Of a stretch of DNA of 64,000 bases, positions 56,285-63,336 are shown in pieces. Position 1 is the first letter of the stretch; the number at the start of each line of letters is the position of its first letter. The translations under genes were made by a program, and so were the position numbers. The notes under the pieces are model-generated. The model saw only the letters and a list, made by a program, of their open reading frames with translations, was not told where the DNA came from and did no database searches. The stretch is from Hallella colorans (lineage in GTDB: Bacteria; Bacteroidota; Bacteroidia; Bacteroidales; Bacteroidaceae): positions 62,001 to 126,000 of the forward strand of contig NZ_QENY01000005.1 in NCBI RefSeq assembly GCF_003096815.1, read 5' to 3'.

Positions 56285-56643
56285 TTGCGTCTATGCCAAG
56301 AGGTGCTTTTACGGGCTACCAGATGATTTTTCTTTTTTAGCTGTTTTTTGTGCCGGAAGCGGAAAGTGAATGCAGAGAGTGTCAGCCTGCCCCATAAATG
56401 AAACAAGCGGCCACACACAGCGGGCAATCCGGGAAGAATGATTGTTGCCACCCGGCTGGACAAGTCCCGTCGGATCGGAAAACAATCATACTCCCTTTGT
56501 TGTGGTTTGCCCTTTTCACGCTTCCGGTGATGTCTTTTTCCTTTTGGTGATTCCTTTTTTACGGATTTTCCCCTGAAGTTTTTTCTACCCAATCTGCCTC
56601 TGGTTTCGTTTACCTCCATTTTGCGCCTTTCAGTGAGCCGCAT
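56245..56643 (-). CDS. small very basic hypothetical protein
   Basis: 132 residues, full of Lys/Arg (KKESPKGKRHHRKREKGK, and HKKQLKKKNHLVARK near the end), with a hydrophobic patch VATIILPGLPAVCGRLFHLW in the middle. No family recognised. A TACCTTTG box (56669-56676) lies 26 bases upstream and the hairpin at its 3' end could terminate it, which argues for transcription. The composition is odd, so it may instead be a non-coding transcript. Confidence 0.35.
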   Translation of the reverse strand: MRLTERRKMEVNETRGRLGRKNFRGKSVKKESPKGKRHHRKREKGKPQQREYDCFPIRRDLSSRVATIILPGLPAVCGRLFHLWGRLTLSAFTFRFRHKKQLKKKNHLVARKSTSWHRRKRKGHCFISLNIV

Positions 56644-56938
56644 CAGTCAGTCATTTTCGTTCAGGGCGCAAAGGTAATTCCGGGATTGGACGGGAAAGCA
56701 AGGTCAAGCCTCCTGTTTTCTGCGGAAATCTCCAGCCCTTCGGGTAGTATTTCCCCGAAAAACCTTGCATTCCCTAATCCCTACCTTTTCAAGCACCCGA
56801 AACGAAAACGACCGATGCGACAGAAAGACGCATAAAAAAAATGTCGGATAAACGAGAGGCAGATAAGATAGTTTGAAACTCAACTCCCTCAGCTCTTGAA
56901 TCCGCATAAAAAACAAAAAAATCAAAAACAGCGAAGAT
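56644..56938. other. gap at the start of the accessory gene block
   Basis: About 295 bases. Contains the leftward TACCTTTG box (56669-56676). No clear promoter with both boxes was found for the plus-strand genes that begin at 56939. Confidence 0.35.
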
Positions 56939-57154
56939 ATGACGGCAACGGCAAATTTCAGACAAGTGGCGCAATACATCGGGTTGGCGATATGCGGCTT
57001 GATGATGCGCACCGCCTTCGGGGTGTTCGGCATCCTTTGGGACATCATCAGAGAGATTATAAACGGAGTGTTCCGAGTGGCGATAGGTGTAATCGTGGCT
57101 ATCCTTTCCACCATTGCCTACTTCGGCTTCATCCTTTGGTTATTCACCCTTTAA
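56939..57154 (+). CDS. small membrane protein of the conjugative element
   Basis: 71 residues, one soluble N-terminal stretch (TATANFRQVAQYIG) and a long hydrophobic part (LAICGLMMRTAFGVFGIL, VAIGVIVAILSTIAYFGFILWLF) forming probably two membrane helices. Function unknown. It opens the plus-strand accessory block and is followed after 11 bases by the next small gene; the close packing supports a real gene. Confidence 0.6.
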   Translation: MTATANFRQVAQYIGLAICGLMMRTAFGVFGILWDIIREIINGVFRVAIGVIVAILSTIAYFGFILWLFTL

Positions 57155-57165
57155 CCCTTACCGAC

Positions 57166-57387
57166 ATGGCAAAGAGAAACAGCAAGACGGTAGCGCAGCA
57201 GTGCAGATATTACGAGGTGGACAACATCTTCGTGTATATGGTGGAAACGTACATCAACGGTAATTTTGAAACTTTCCGAAGATTGTACCACGAACTGAAC
57301 AAGGACACACGGAGGGACTTCATGGACTTCCTTCTCAGCGAGGTAGAGCCGACCTATTGGAGAGAGAGACTTAAACAGACAATCTAA
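57166..57387 (+). CDS. small hypothetical protein of the conjugative element
   Basis: 73 residues, acidic/basic mix, mostly helical (CRYYEVDNIFVYMVETYINGNFETFRRLYHEL, RRDFMDFLLSEVEP). No motif recognised. Position and spacing (11 bases after the membrane protein, 13 before pcfK) fit a polycistronic operon. Confidence 0.65.
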   Translation: MAKRNSKTVAQQCRYYEVDNIFVYMVETYINGNFETFRRLYHELNKDTRRDFMDFLLSEVEPTYWRERLKQTI

Positions 57388-57400
57388 AAACGACAGCGAT

Positions 57401-57817
57401 ATGAAAGGAACAGACCATTTCAAAAGAACGATACAAATGTATCTGGAACAGCGGGCGGAGGAAGATACGCTCTTTGCGAAGAAGTACCGCAACCCTGCCA
57501 AAAACATAGACGAGTGCGTGACCCACATTCTGAACTATGTGCAGAAAAGCGGTTGCAGCGGCTTCACGGACGGAGAGATATTCGGGCAAGCCATCCACTA
57601 CTATGAGGAAAACGAGATAGAGGTGGGCAAACCTATGAACTGCCAAGTGGTGGTGAACCATGTTGTGGAACTCACGGAAGAGGAAAAGGCGGAGGCACGT
57701 CAGAACGCAGCTCGCAGATACCAAGAGGAGGAACTCCGCAAGTTGCAAAACCGCAACAGACCGCCAGCGAGAAAAGTAACCCAATCCCAACCCTCATTAT
57801 TTGATTTAGGCTTATGA
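57401..57817 (+). CDS. pcfK: PcfK-like protein
   Basis: 138 residues similar to PcfK-like proteins of Bacteroides conjugative elements, named after an ORF of enterococcal plasmid pCF10. Helical N-terminal part (FKRTIQMYLEQRAEEDTLFAKKYRNPAKNIDECVTHILNYV), then CSGFTDGEIFGQAIHYYEENEIEVG, and a charged C-terminal tail ending SLFDLGL. The role in transfer is not established. The stop overlaps the pcfJ start (ATGA), so the two are translationally coupled. Confidence 0.8.
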   Translation: MKGTDHFKRTIQMYLEQRAEEDTLFAKKYRNPAKNIDECVTHILNYVQKSGCSGFTDGEIFGQAIHYYEENEIEVGKPMNCQVVVNHVVELTEEEKAEARQNAARRYQEEELRKLQNRNRPPARKVTQSQPSLFDLGL

Positions 57818-59145
57818 AACCGAAGACCAAGATACAGAAAAAGGTGGCAAGACTTTCAGCCAACCTTCGCCCCATATCAGCGACACAAATAGATTGGGCA
57901 TACCGCCACTGTATTGAACATATCGGCTACCGCACCAAGAAAGGGAACATTACCTGCTCCGACTGCGGTCACGAGTGGTACAGCAACAGCGTACTGTGCG
58001 ACACCCTTGAAGGCTGTACCTGCCCCAAATGCTATGCCAAACTCAAAGTGCAGGACACACGCAAACGTATCTACAAGGAAACGCAGTATTTCAGCGTGAT
58101 AACCACCTGCAAAGGCTATCAGGTAATCCGTGTGGCGCAGGTCAGATGCGAGAGCAGGAAAGGCGAGCCGATGCACTTCTATTGCCACGAGGTTGTGCAG
58201 CGTTGGATTTCACCCGACGGTAAGGTTACGGACATGGCGTTGCTCCGTGGCTTCACATTCTATTACTGCGATGTATGGGCATTGTGCAGCGCGATGGAGA
58301 TAAGACCGCACAACAGCCTATACGATGATGTTGTGGCAAGAAGCTGTGCATATCCTAAGATGAGGGTATTACCCCAACTCAGACGCAACGGCTTCAAGGG
58401 CGATTTCCACGGCATTTCCCCCGTGCGTCTTTTCAAAGCCTTGCTTTCAGACCCAAGAATTGAAACCCTTATGAAAGGCGATGAGATTGAGGTCATGAAA
58501 CACTTTCTTTTCAATGCCCGTACTGCCGATGAATGCTGGGCATCATATCTGATTGCCAAGCGTCACAAGTATCGGATAGACAACTTCTCCATGTGGTGCG
58601 ACTATCTGCGTATGCTCAACAAACTCGGTCAAGACCTCCGCAACCCGAAGAACATCTGCCCCGAAGATTTCATGGCGGCACACGACAACGCAACTCGAAA
58701 GATTGAAGCCATACACGAGAAGGAACGGGCCGAACAACGCCGCCGCTGGGAGATTGAAAGGCGTGAGCGTGAACAACAGCGGCAACTGCAAAGGGAAAAA
58801 GATGCGGAGGATTTCATTGCCAACAAATCCAAATTCTTCGGATTGGTAATCACTGACGAGGAAATAATCGTCAAGGTACTTGAAAGCATAGACGAGTATT
58901 ACAGCGAGGGCAAGGCACAGAACATCTGCGTGTTCGGCAGTGAATACTACAAGAAAGCCGACACCCTCATACTCTCGGCAAGGATTGGCGGTGAGATAAT
59001 TGAAACCGTAGAGGTGGATTTGCGGACACTCAAGGTGGTGCAGTGCCACGGCAAGTACAACCAAGACACCGAATACCACGAGCGCATCATAGACCTTGTG
59101 AACAAGAACGCCAACCTTATCCGTGAGCGGATGAAAGCGGCATAG
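57814..59145 (+). CDS. pcfJ: PcfJ-like protein
   Basis: 443 residues. Two CxxC pairs near the N-terminus (CSDCGHEW, CTCPKCYAKL, about residues 48-72) form a likely zinc ribbon. The PcfJ core follows with WISPDGKVTDMALLRGFTFYY, RLFKALLSDPRIETLMK and HFLFNARTADECW. There is a coiled, Arg/Glu-rich segment (about 295-330) and a C-terminal domain (VLESIDEYYSEGKAQNICVFGSEYYKKADTLILSARIGGE). Family members accompany conjugative elements in Firmicutes and Bacteroidota; the biochemical role is unknown. Confidence 0.85.
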   Translation: MKPKTKIQKKVARLSANLRPISATQIDWAYRHCIEHIGYRTKKGNITCSDCGHEWYSNSVLCDTLEGCTCPKCYAKLKVQDTRKRIYKETQYFSVITTCKGYQVIRVAQVRCESRKGEPMHFYCHEVVQRWISPDGKVTDMALLRGFTFYYCDVWALCSAMEIRPHNSLYDDVVARSCAYPKMRVLPQLRRNGFKGDFHGISPVRLFKALLSDPRIETLMKGDEIEVMKHFLFNARTADECWASYLIAKRHKYRIDNFSMWCDYLRMLNKLGQDLRNPKNICPEDFMAAHDNATRKIEAIHEKERAEQRRRWEIERREREQQRQLQREKDAEDFIANKSKFFGLVITDEEIIVKVLESIDEYYSEGKAQNICVFGSEYYKKADTLILSARIGGEIIETVEVDLRTLKVVQCHGKYNQDTEYHERIIDLVNKNANLIRERMKAA

Positions 59146-59169
59146 CATAAACCCTAAAACAACATTGAT

Positions 59170-59427
59170 ATGGAAGTAAGAATCGAAAGCATGATTTGTG
59201 TGTGGGACGATAAAATCCCCACCTTGTTCCTTGAATTTGTAAATCTCCTCACTCTCTCAACAAGTGAGGAGGGATTAAGAAAGAGCGTAAAGGAGTTTGC
59301 CGAGAAGCACGAACTTGACAAGTTTTTCCTTTACGGCTTCGGCTCTCACCATTTCTACCTGCACCAACGCTACACGAGCAACCCCGAAATAGTGATGAAG
59401 AACAGAGTTCTGTCAGTACATTTTTAA
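59170..59427 (+). CDS. small hypothetical protein of the conjugative element
   Basis: 85 residues, helical, with SEEGLRKSVKEFAEKHELDKFFLYGFGSHHFYLHQRY. Family not recognised. It lies 24 bases after pcfJ and 19 before the DUF3873 gene, on the same strand. Confidence 0.6.
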   Translation: MEVRIESMICVWDDKIPTLFLEFVNLLTLSTSEEGLRKSVKEFAEKHELDKFFLYGFGSHHFYLHQRYTSNPEIVMKNRVLSVHF

Positions 59428-59446
59428 TCATCTAAAAAGCAACATT

Positions 59447-59677
59447 ATGGCAACACGAATGACCATCAACGGAGTAAGCACCTGTACGGAAGCAGGGACG
59501 GAGAAATATGAGCGTTTCCAATCGGGTATCGGCAGACGCAAGCGGACACTTGTGCAGTACGACTACCGCCATACGGACGGAGAACTGTTCACTTGTGTCA
59601 AACCCACATTGGACGAGTGCCGAACCGCAAGGAACAAGTGGCTGAACGCAAAGCAGGGAAAGGAGGGCAACCGATGA
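59447..59677 (+). CDS. DUF3873 family protein
   Basis: 76 residues, compact: MTINGVSTCTEAGTEKYERF, KRTLVQYDYRHTDGELFTCVKPTLDECRTARNKWL. This pattern matches the DUF3873 proteins seen beside pcfJ in Bacteroides conjugative transposons. Function unknown. Its stop overlaps the ATG of the next gene (ATGA). Confidence 0.75.
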   Translation: MATRMTINGVSTCTEAGTEKYERFQSGIGRRKRTLVQYDYRHTDGELFTCVKPTLDECRTARNKWLNAKQGKEGNR

Positions 59678-59919
59678 ACACGACCTATCAAACGCTGATA
59701 GTCAAATTCAGCGAACCTATCGCGGCATTGGACGGTATCTTTGACGATGCCCAAGCGTGGGGAACGGACACCCTCAAAGGGTGGATAGATGATTACGAAA
59801 GCACACGTTTCACCGCCACCGACAGCCATACGGCAGTCATCACGAGCGAGTACAATATGGAGTGTGTGAAGGAGTGGCTGCAACGGCAGACACCCATTGC
59901 CGAGATGCGAGAATTTTGA
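59674..59919 (+). CDS. small hypothetical protein coupled to DUF3873
   Basis: 81 residues starting MNTTYQTLIVKFSEPIAALDGIFDD, with a mixed alpha/beta composition (ESTRFTATDSHTAVITSEYNMECVKEWL). The ATG overlaps the DUF3873 stop by four bases, which fixes the start. No family recognised. Confidence 0.6.
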   Translation: MNTTYQTLIVKFSEPIAALDGIFDDAQAWGTDTLKGWIDDYESTRFTATDSHTAVITSEYNMECVKEWLQRQTPIAEMREF

Positions 59920-59972
59920 ACAAGTTGGCGGTGTCCGCACCGCCAGCACTTAAAACCCTAAAAACAACGAAT

Positions 59973-60281
59973 ATGATAGCACAGACGATATTACAGCAGA
60001 TAGGTGGAAAACGCTTTACCGCCATGACAGGTAGCCGAGATTACATCAATATGGGCAACGGCTTACGGATGAGCCTTGCAAGGAACAAGACAAGTGCCAA
60101 CCGCCTTGACATCATCTATGATGCGGGGGCAGATCTCTACAATATGCGCTTCTACCGCAGGACATTCAGCAAAAAGACATTCGAGTGCAGGACGAAGGAC
60201 ATTGCCGTACACGAGGGTATCTATTTTGATATGCTGGAGGAAATGTTCACGATGGTGACGGGACTTTACACACGCTTTTAA
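59973..60281 (+). CDS. small hypothetical protein of the conjugative element
   Basis: 102 residues starting MIAQTILQQIGGKRFTAMTG; RLDIIYDAGADLYNMRFYRRTFSKKTFECRTKDIAVHEGIYFDML forms a beta-rich core. Likely an accessory protein of the element. It ends 10 bases before the structured segment at 60291-60351. Confidence 0.6.
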   Translation: MIAQTILQQIGGKRFTAMTGSRDYINMGNGLRMSLARNKTSANRLDIIYDAGADLYNMRFYRRTFSKKTFECRTKDIAVHEGIYFDMLEEMFTMVTGLYTRF

Positions 60282-60290
60282 GAAGAGGAA

Positions 60291-60351
60291 CGGGCGGTAA
60301 AATCGCCGCCCGCTACTTTTGTCAGTGAGCAGTGGGCGGCACAAAAGTAGC
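60291..60351 (+). ncRNA. structured segment with interleaved A-B-A'-B' pairing
   Basis: CGGGCGG (60291-60297) pairs with CCGCCCG (60306-60312). In addition GCCGCCC (60305-60311) pairs with GGGCGGC (60334-60340), and GCTACTTTTGT (60312-60322) pairs with ACAAAAGTAGC (60341-60351). The last two pairs interleave, so either an H-type pseudoknot or alternative hairpins can form. A TACTTTTG promoter-like box (60314-60321) lies inside arm B. Whether it acts as RNA (attenuator, leader of the next gene) or DNA is unknown. Confidence 0.55.
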
Positions 60352-60403
60352 AAAAAGCCCAAGTTCCAATCTGTGATACAATTTACAAAAACAAGTTTTA
60401 ATC

Positions 60404-60625
60404 ATGGAAGCAATCAGACAGAACGGAAAAATCATCTTGCACAGCAACGACGGCATAAGCATAAAGATGATTTTCAGAAACCTTACGGGAAGGAATTTTC
60501 AAGGTCAGGAGTATGCGGACTATATTAGCCACATCGCAATTGGGAGCATGGGGTTTACGCCCGGTAGCATTGAGCATTGCAGGGACGGTGGCGTGATAGA
60601 CACGGGAACAATCCCGAATGTATGA
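60404..60625 (+). CDS. small hypothetical protein downstream of the structured segment
   Basis: 73 residues, KIILHSNDGISIKMIFRNLTGRNFQGQEYADYISHIAIGSM with a short polar tail. No family recognised. It follows the A-B-A'-B' segment by 52 bases, so it could be controlled by it, and ends just before a convergent-gene hairpin. Confidence 0.5.
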   Translation: MEAIRQNGKIILHSNDGISIKMIFRNLTGRNFQGQEYADYISHIAIGSMGFTPGSIEHCRDGGVIDTGTIPNV

Positions 60626-60630
60626 AAAGC

Positions 60631-60670
60631 GGAAAATCCAATGAAGTTGGCGGCTTCATCGGATTTTTCC
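60631..60670. terminator. bidirectional hairpin between small ORF and OLD-like gene
   Basis: GGAAAATCCAATGAAG (60631-60646) pairs with CTTCATCGGATTTTTCC (60654-60670) with one bulge. A/T-rich outer stem gives Ts on either strand. It lies between two convergent stop codons. Confidence 0.7.
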
Positions 60671-60689
60671 GAAATAATCATTAAGTATT

Positions 60690-62147
60690 TTAATTTTGAA
60701 ATGTTTTTTGTAAGAATGTTAGTAGTTTAGACATATCTTCCTTTCGATATATCATTTCACAAACTTTTTGAACAAATACATTTTCTTCTATTCCTTGTTC
60801 TTTTAAGTTTTTAATGAGGTAATTATAAAACGCCTTGTCGTCATTCTTTTTGATTAAACTATCCACCACTTCTTTTAGTGATTTAACTTTGAAAAAACGG
60901 TCACCTATTTCCTTGAAAAAATCAGCATCTTTATTTACAATAATTTTTTCATGTAGGTATTTTTCCAAACTATGTATTGGCAGAAAATTTATTGTTAAAT
61001 TAGTATATAATCCCTTTTGCTTATATAGTTGTTCAAAATCCGGTTTTACATCACCATCAAGAACACTTAATACTTTTGTTCCAACCCCTGCTAAATTTGA
61101 CTTACAAATATCATCTTGCATTTTTAACACATTCTCCCAACCACCACTTGGTAGAATATTAATCAATTTACTTTTATACAAGGCATTTTCATCAATTATA
61201 TTCTCCAATATATATTTAGCCAACACATCCTCTACTAAAATAAGAAAATCGTATCCCGAATGTTGATAAATATCTCGTGTTGCATATGATGGATAACATG
61301 GATTTACAATAGCGATATTATCCAACTCCTTTTGTAAATGAAAAATATTTGAAGGCTTTATTTTCCTAAGTAATTCTATTGAATGACTTGAAAAATATAT
61401 AGCAAGATTATACTCTGTAGCCAATTTTTGCAAAAAATCAACTAACCTCATGATTGCAGATGGATGCAATGCTAATTCAATTTCATCTATCAATATAAGC
61501 CGTACATCTTCAGACTTTGCAGGGCGAACAATGACAACATTCAACATATGCAATAAGCTAATCAACATATTTTCTCCTGCACTCATACAAAACTGATTAA
61601 CTATTCCATTAGTTCCTTCAATGAAATATGGAATTCCTTTGAACGCTTTAAGTTGTGCTAATGTTCTATTTTTAATGCGTTTAAGATTTGTATAGAAATC
61701 ATAATTTCCATGCAAAATATAACTTAAATTGCGCGAAACAAACGAATCTGCATCAGTTAAAATTGTATTATTAACTCTTTCAGCTTTTAGTAATGTATCA
61801 TAATTTGCATCTATAAAACGCATTCCATGTATTATGCTACCTTCATAAAAACCTTTTAGAGATATTATATCAGTTGAACTACAACTCCATCCTCTACTGG
61901 CTTTTGTCCAAGAATTTTCTTTTCCATCATAGGATATTGTGATTTTACTATTAGATGAATAATCATGAGGTTGAAAAACATTGAATGCAGAGTTACGTAC
62001 AACCTTAGAAATGACTGTCATGATAGTACTTTTGCCTGTTCCATTAGCTCCAGTTATAGCATAAAGTCCTGTTTCTATTGGTAGATTTAACTCAATATTA
62101 TTGATGTTCTTTAATTGTTCTATTTTTATATTTAATTTATTATTCAT
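60690..62147 (-). CDS. OLD-like AAA ATPase/TOPRIM nuclease, probable anti-phage cargo
   Basis: 485 residues from the ATG at 62147. ABC-type ATPase head: Walker A GANGTGKST (33-41), signature-like CMSAGENMLISLLHML, Walker B LILIDE (217-222), SSHS (253-256). A C-terminal TOPRIM-like domain shows LVED (Glu306), LDGD (Asp364/Asp366) and HSLEKYL, as in OLD nucleases. P2 OLD blocks lambda; related GajA needs GajB. No GajB helicase is adjacent here, so it is a stand-alone class 1-like OLD. The gene is much more AT-rich than its neighbours and has its own promoter (62168-62198), signs of cargo acquisition. Specificity is unknown. Confidence 0.82.
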   Translation of the reverse strand: MNNKLNIKIEQLKNINNIELNLPIETGLYAITGANGTGKSTIMTVISKVVRNSAFNVFQPHDYSSNSKITISYDGKENSWTKASRGWSCSSTDIISLKGFYEGSIIHGMRFIDANYDTLLKAERVNNTILTDADSFVSRNLSYILHGNYDFYTNLKRIKNRTLAQLKAFKGIPYFIEGTNGIVNQFCMSAGENMLISLLHMLNVVIVRPAKSEDVRLILIDEIELALHPSAIMRLVDFLQKLATEYNLAIYFSSHSIELLRKIKPSNIFHLQKELDNIAIVNPCYPSYATRDIYQHSGYDFLILVEDVLAKYILENIIDENALYKSKLINILPSGGWENVLKMQDDICKSNLAGVGTKVLSVLDGDVKPDFEQLYKQKGLYTNLTINFLPIHSLEKYLHEKIIVNKDADFFKEIGDRFFKVKSLKEVVDSLIKKNDDKAFYNYLIKNLKEQGIEENVFVQKVCEMIYRKEDMSKLLTFLQKTFQN

Positions 62148-62167
62148 AATTGTTCTGTCTTTGGACG

Positions 62168-62198
62168 CAAAATTAGGCATTTTATACTGAATGACAAA
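62168..62198 (-). promoter_or_regulatory. full promoter of the OLD-like gene
   Basis: Minus-strand TTTG (62198-62195), 19 bases, TAATTTTG (62175-62168): a consensus TTTG-N19-TAnnTTTG promoter. The ATG at 62147 is 20 bases downstream; an alternative upstream in-frame start at 62180 would be inside the promoter. Confidence 0.7.
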
Positions 62199-62308
62199 AT
62201 GTTATCATAAAATAATACAACTAAAGTAATATTGAGGTGATACATAATTACCCCTGCTCTTGAATTATAAAACAGAGGTAATTATTTTTTTTACGAATTT
62301 TGCATCAA

Positions 62309-62836
62309 TCACGGGATATACAGCAGCGCAAACTCCACCTTTCTCCGTGTGAGCAGCATGGCATGGCGTTTTCCCTTGTAACTGCAAAAAGCAATATATT
62401 CATGGTAGATGTTCCTGTCGCCAGCCTCCAACTTCTTTATCAAGGTGCTTTTGGGGATTGTCTTGCTACCCAAAAGCCGGTATGGACCCACGTTGTAGGC
62501 AAGCGTGGCGAGTAAAAGGCTGTCTTTCCCGAACTGCCGGAACATCGCGCAGAACTTCCGCAAGTCTTTCCGCAGAAGCACGTCCGCCTGCCGCTTCGTC
62601 ATGGTTCGTGCCGAATATCTTTCGTCCGGCAGAATTTTGTGACCCCAACCCACGTATGGGTGGTGTTTTTCCGAGTGCCAGCCCTCAAAATATTTCGTGC
62701 AGCACACCGCCCTCTCGAAAAGTGGCAAACGGTAGATTGCCGCCTGCCCGTCCATTCCCTCTCGGCGGCTGATCCGTGCGGACACGGAACAGACCGCCAT
62801 AAGCGAACAGAGCATTACCATGAATACACGCATCAT
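62309..62836 (-). CDS. conjugation-associated lysozyme (GH24-like)
   Basis: 175 residues with a signal sequence (VFMVMLCSLMAVCSVSA). The GH24-like core shows KYFEGWHSEKHHPYVGWGHKILP (Glu, with Gly-Trp-Gly-His as in phage lysozymes) and DSLLLATLAYNVGP. It likely opens the peptidoglycan to let the transfer apparatus pass. The two ATGs at the 5' end overlap the traQ stop (TGA at 62835-62833), so the three minus-strand genes are coupled. Confidence 0.82.
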   Translation of the reverse strand: MMRVFMVMLCSLMAVCSVSARISRREGMDGQAAIYRLPLFERAVCCTKYFEGWHSEKHHPYVGWGHKILPDERYSARTMTKRQADVLLRKDLRKFCAMFRQFGKDSLLLATLAYNVGPYRLLGSKTIPKSTLIKKLEAGDRNIYHEYIAFCSYKGKRHAMLLTRRKVEFALLYIP

Positions 62837-63336
62837 TTCAGCAAGGGGCTGAAGTTGCCGATGGGAACGATGGTCAAACCGTCATCCTTTACATTCCGGT
62901 TGTTGAAGTCAAATTCCAGCTCGAAGGAGTTGCCGAAGTTGTCCTCCACCACCACAATAAAGTTGTGCGCCTCTTCGCCCTCCGCCGTGTAGTACAGGCG
63001 GAACTTTTCGTTCTCCAGCAGGTAGCGGTCGTTGGGCAGGAAGGTGATGCCGTTATCCATTTTCAACTTTCCTTCTCCCTCAAACTGAAAATAGCGGATG
63101 GTATAAAGCGTGTTAGCGAAGTCGCCCTCCTTTTTCAGTTCACAGCGGATTTCCACCGTCTGCCCCTTTGTCACCTTGTTCGGCACGGGCATGACCTCCA
63201 CCGTGAAGGGATAGGACTGTTGGATGTCCATGTCGTCATCGCACGACACGAGGGTGAATGACACAGCGGCTATCAGGCATAACGCCACCACCTTAAAGAT
63301 GTTTGTACTCTTGTTTCTGTTGTTCAGTATGTTCAT
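62833..63336 (-). CDS. traQ: conjugative transposon protein TraQ (DUF3872)
   Basis: 167 residues, DUF3872 family. Lipoprotein-type signal (VVALCLIAAVSFTLVSCDDD; lipobox LVSC with the Asp +2 to +4). The mature part is beta-rich: FTVEVMPVPNKVTKGQTVEIRCELKKEGDF, FQFEGEGKLKMDNGITFLPNDRYLL, VVVEDNFGNSFELEFDFNNR. It is thought to be a cell-envelope component of the mating apparatus. It overlaps traP and the lysozyme gene by four bases each. Confidence 0.85.
   Translation of the reverse strand: MNILNNRNKSTNIFKVVALCLIAAVSFTLVSCDDDMDIQQSYPFTVEVMPVPNKVTKGQTVEIRCELKKEGDFANTLYTIRYFQFEGEGKLKMDNGITFLPNDRYLLENEKFRLYYTAEGEEAHNFIVVVEDNFGNSFELEFDFNNRNVKDDGLTIVPIGNFSPLLK

Noticed and set aside
56704..57114. 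Minus-strand frame overlapping the small membrane protein of the element
   Set aside because: No promoter or motif, and overlaps a better-supported plus-strand gene; only the part from 56908 could be coding, and I cannot support it.
62246..62283. Hairpin AATTACCCCTG/CAGAGGTAATT followed by Ts, between OLD-like and lysozyme genes
   Set aside because: The T run is on the plus strand, where no gene ends; it does not fit termination of the minus-strand lysozyme gene. Possibly a cargo junction, but unsupported.
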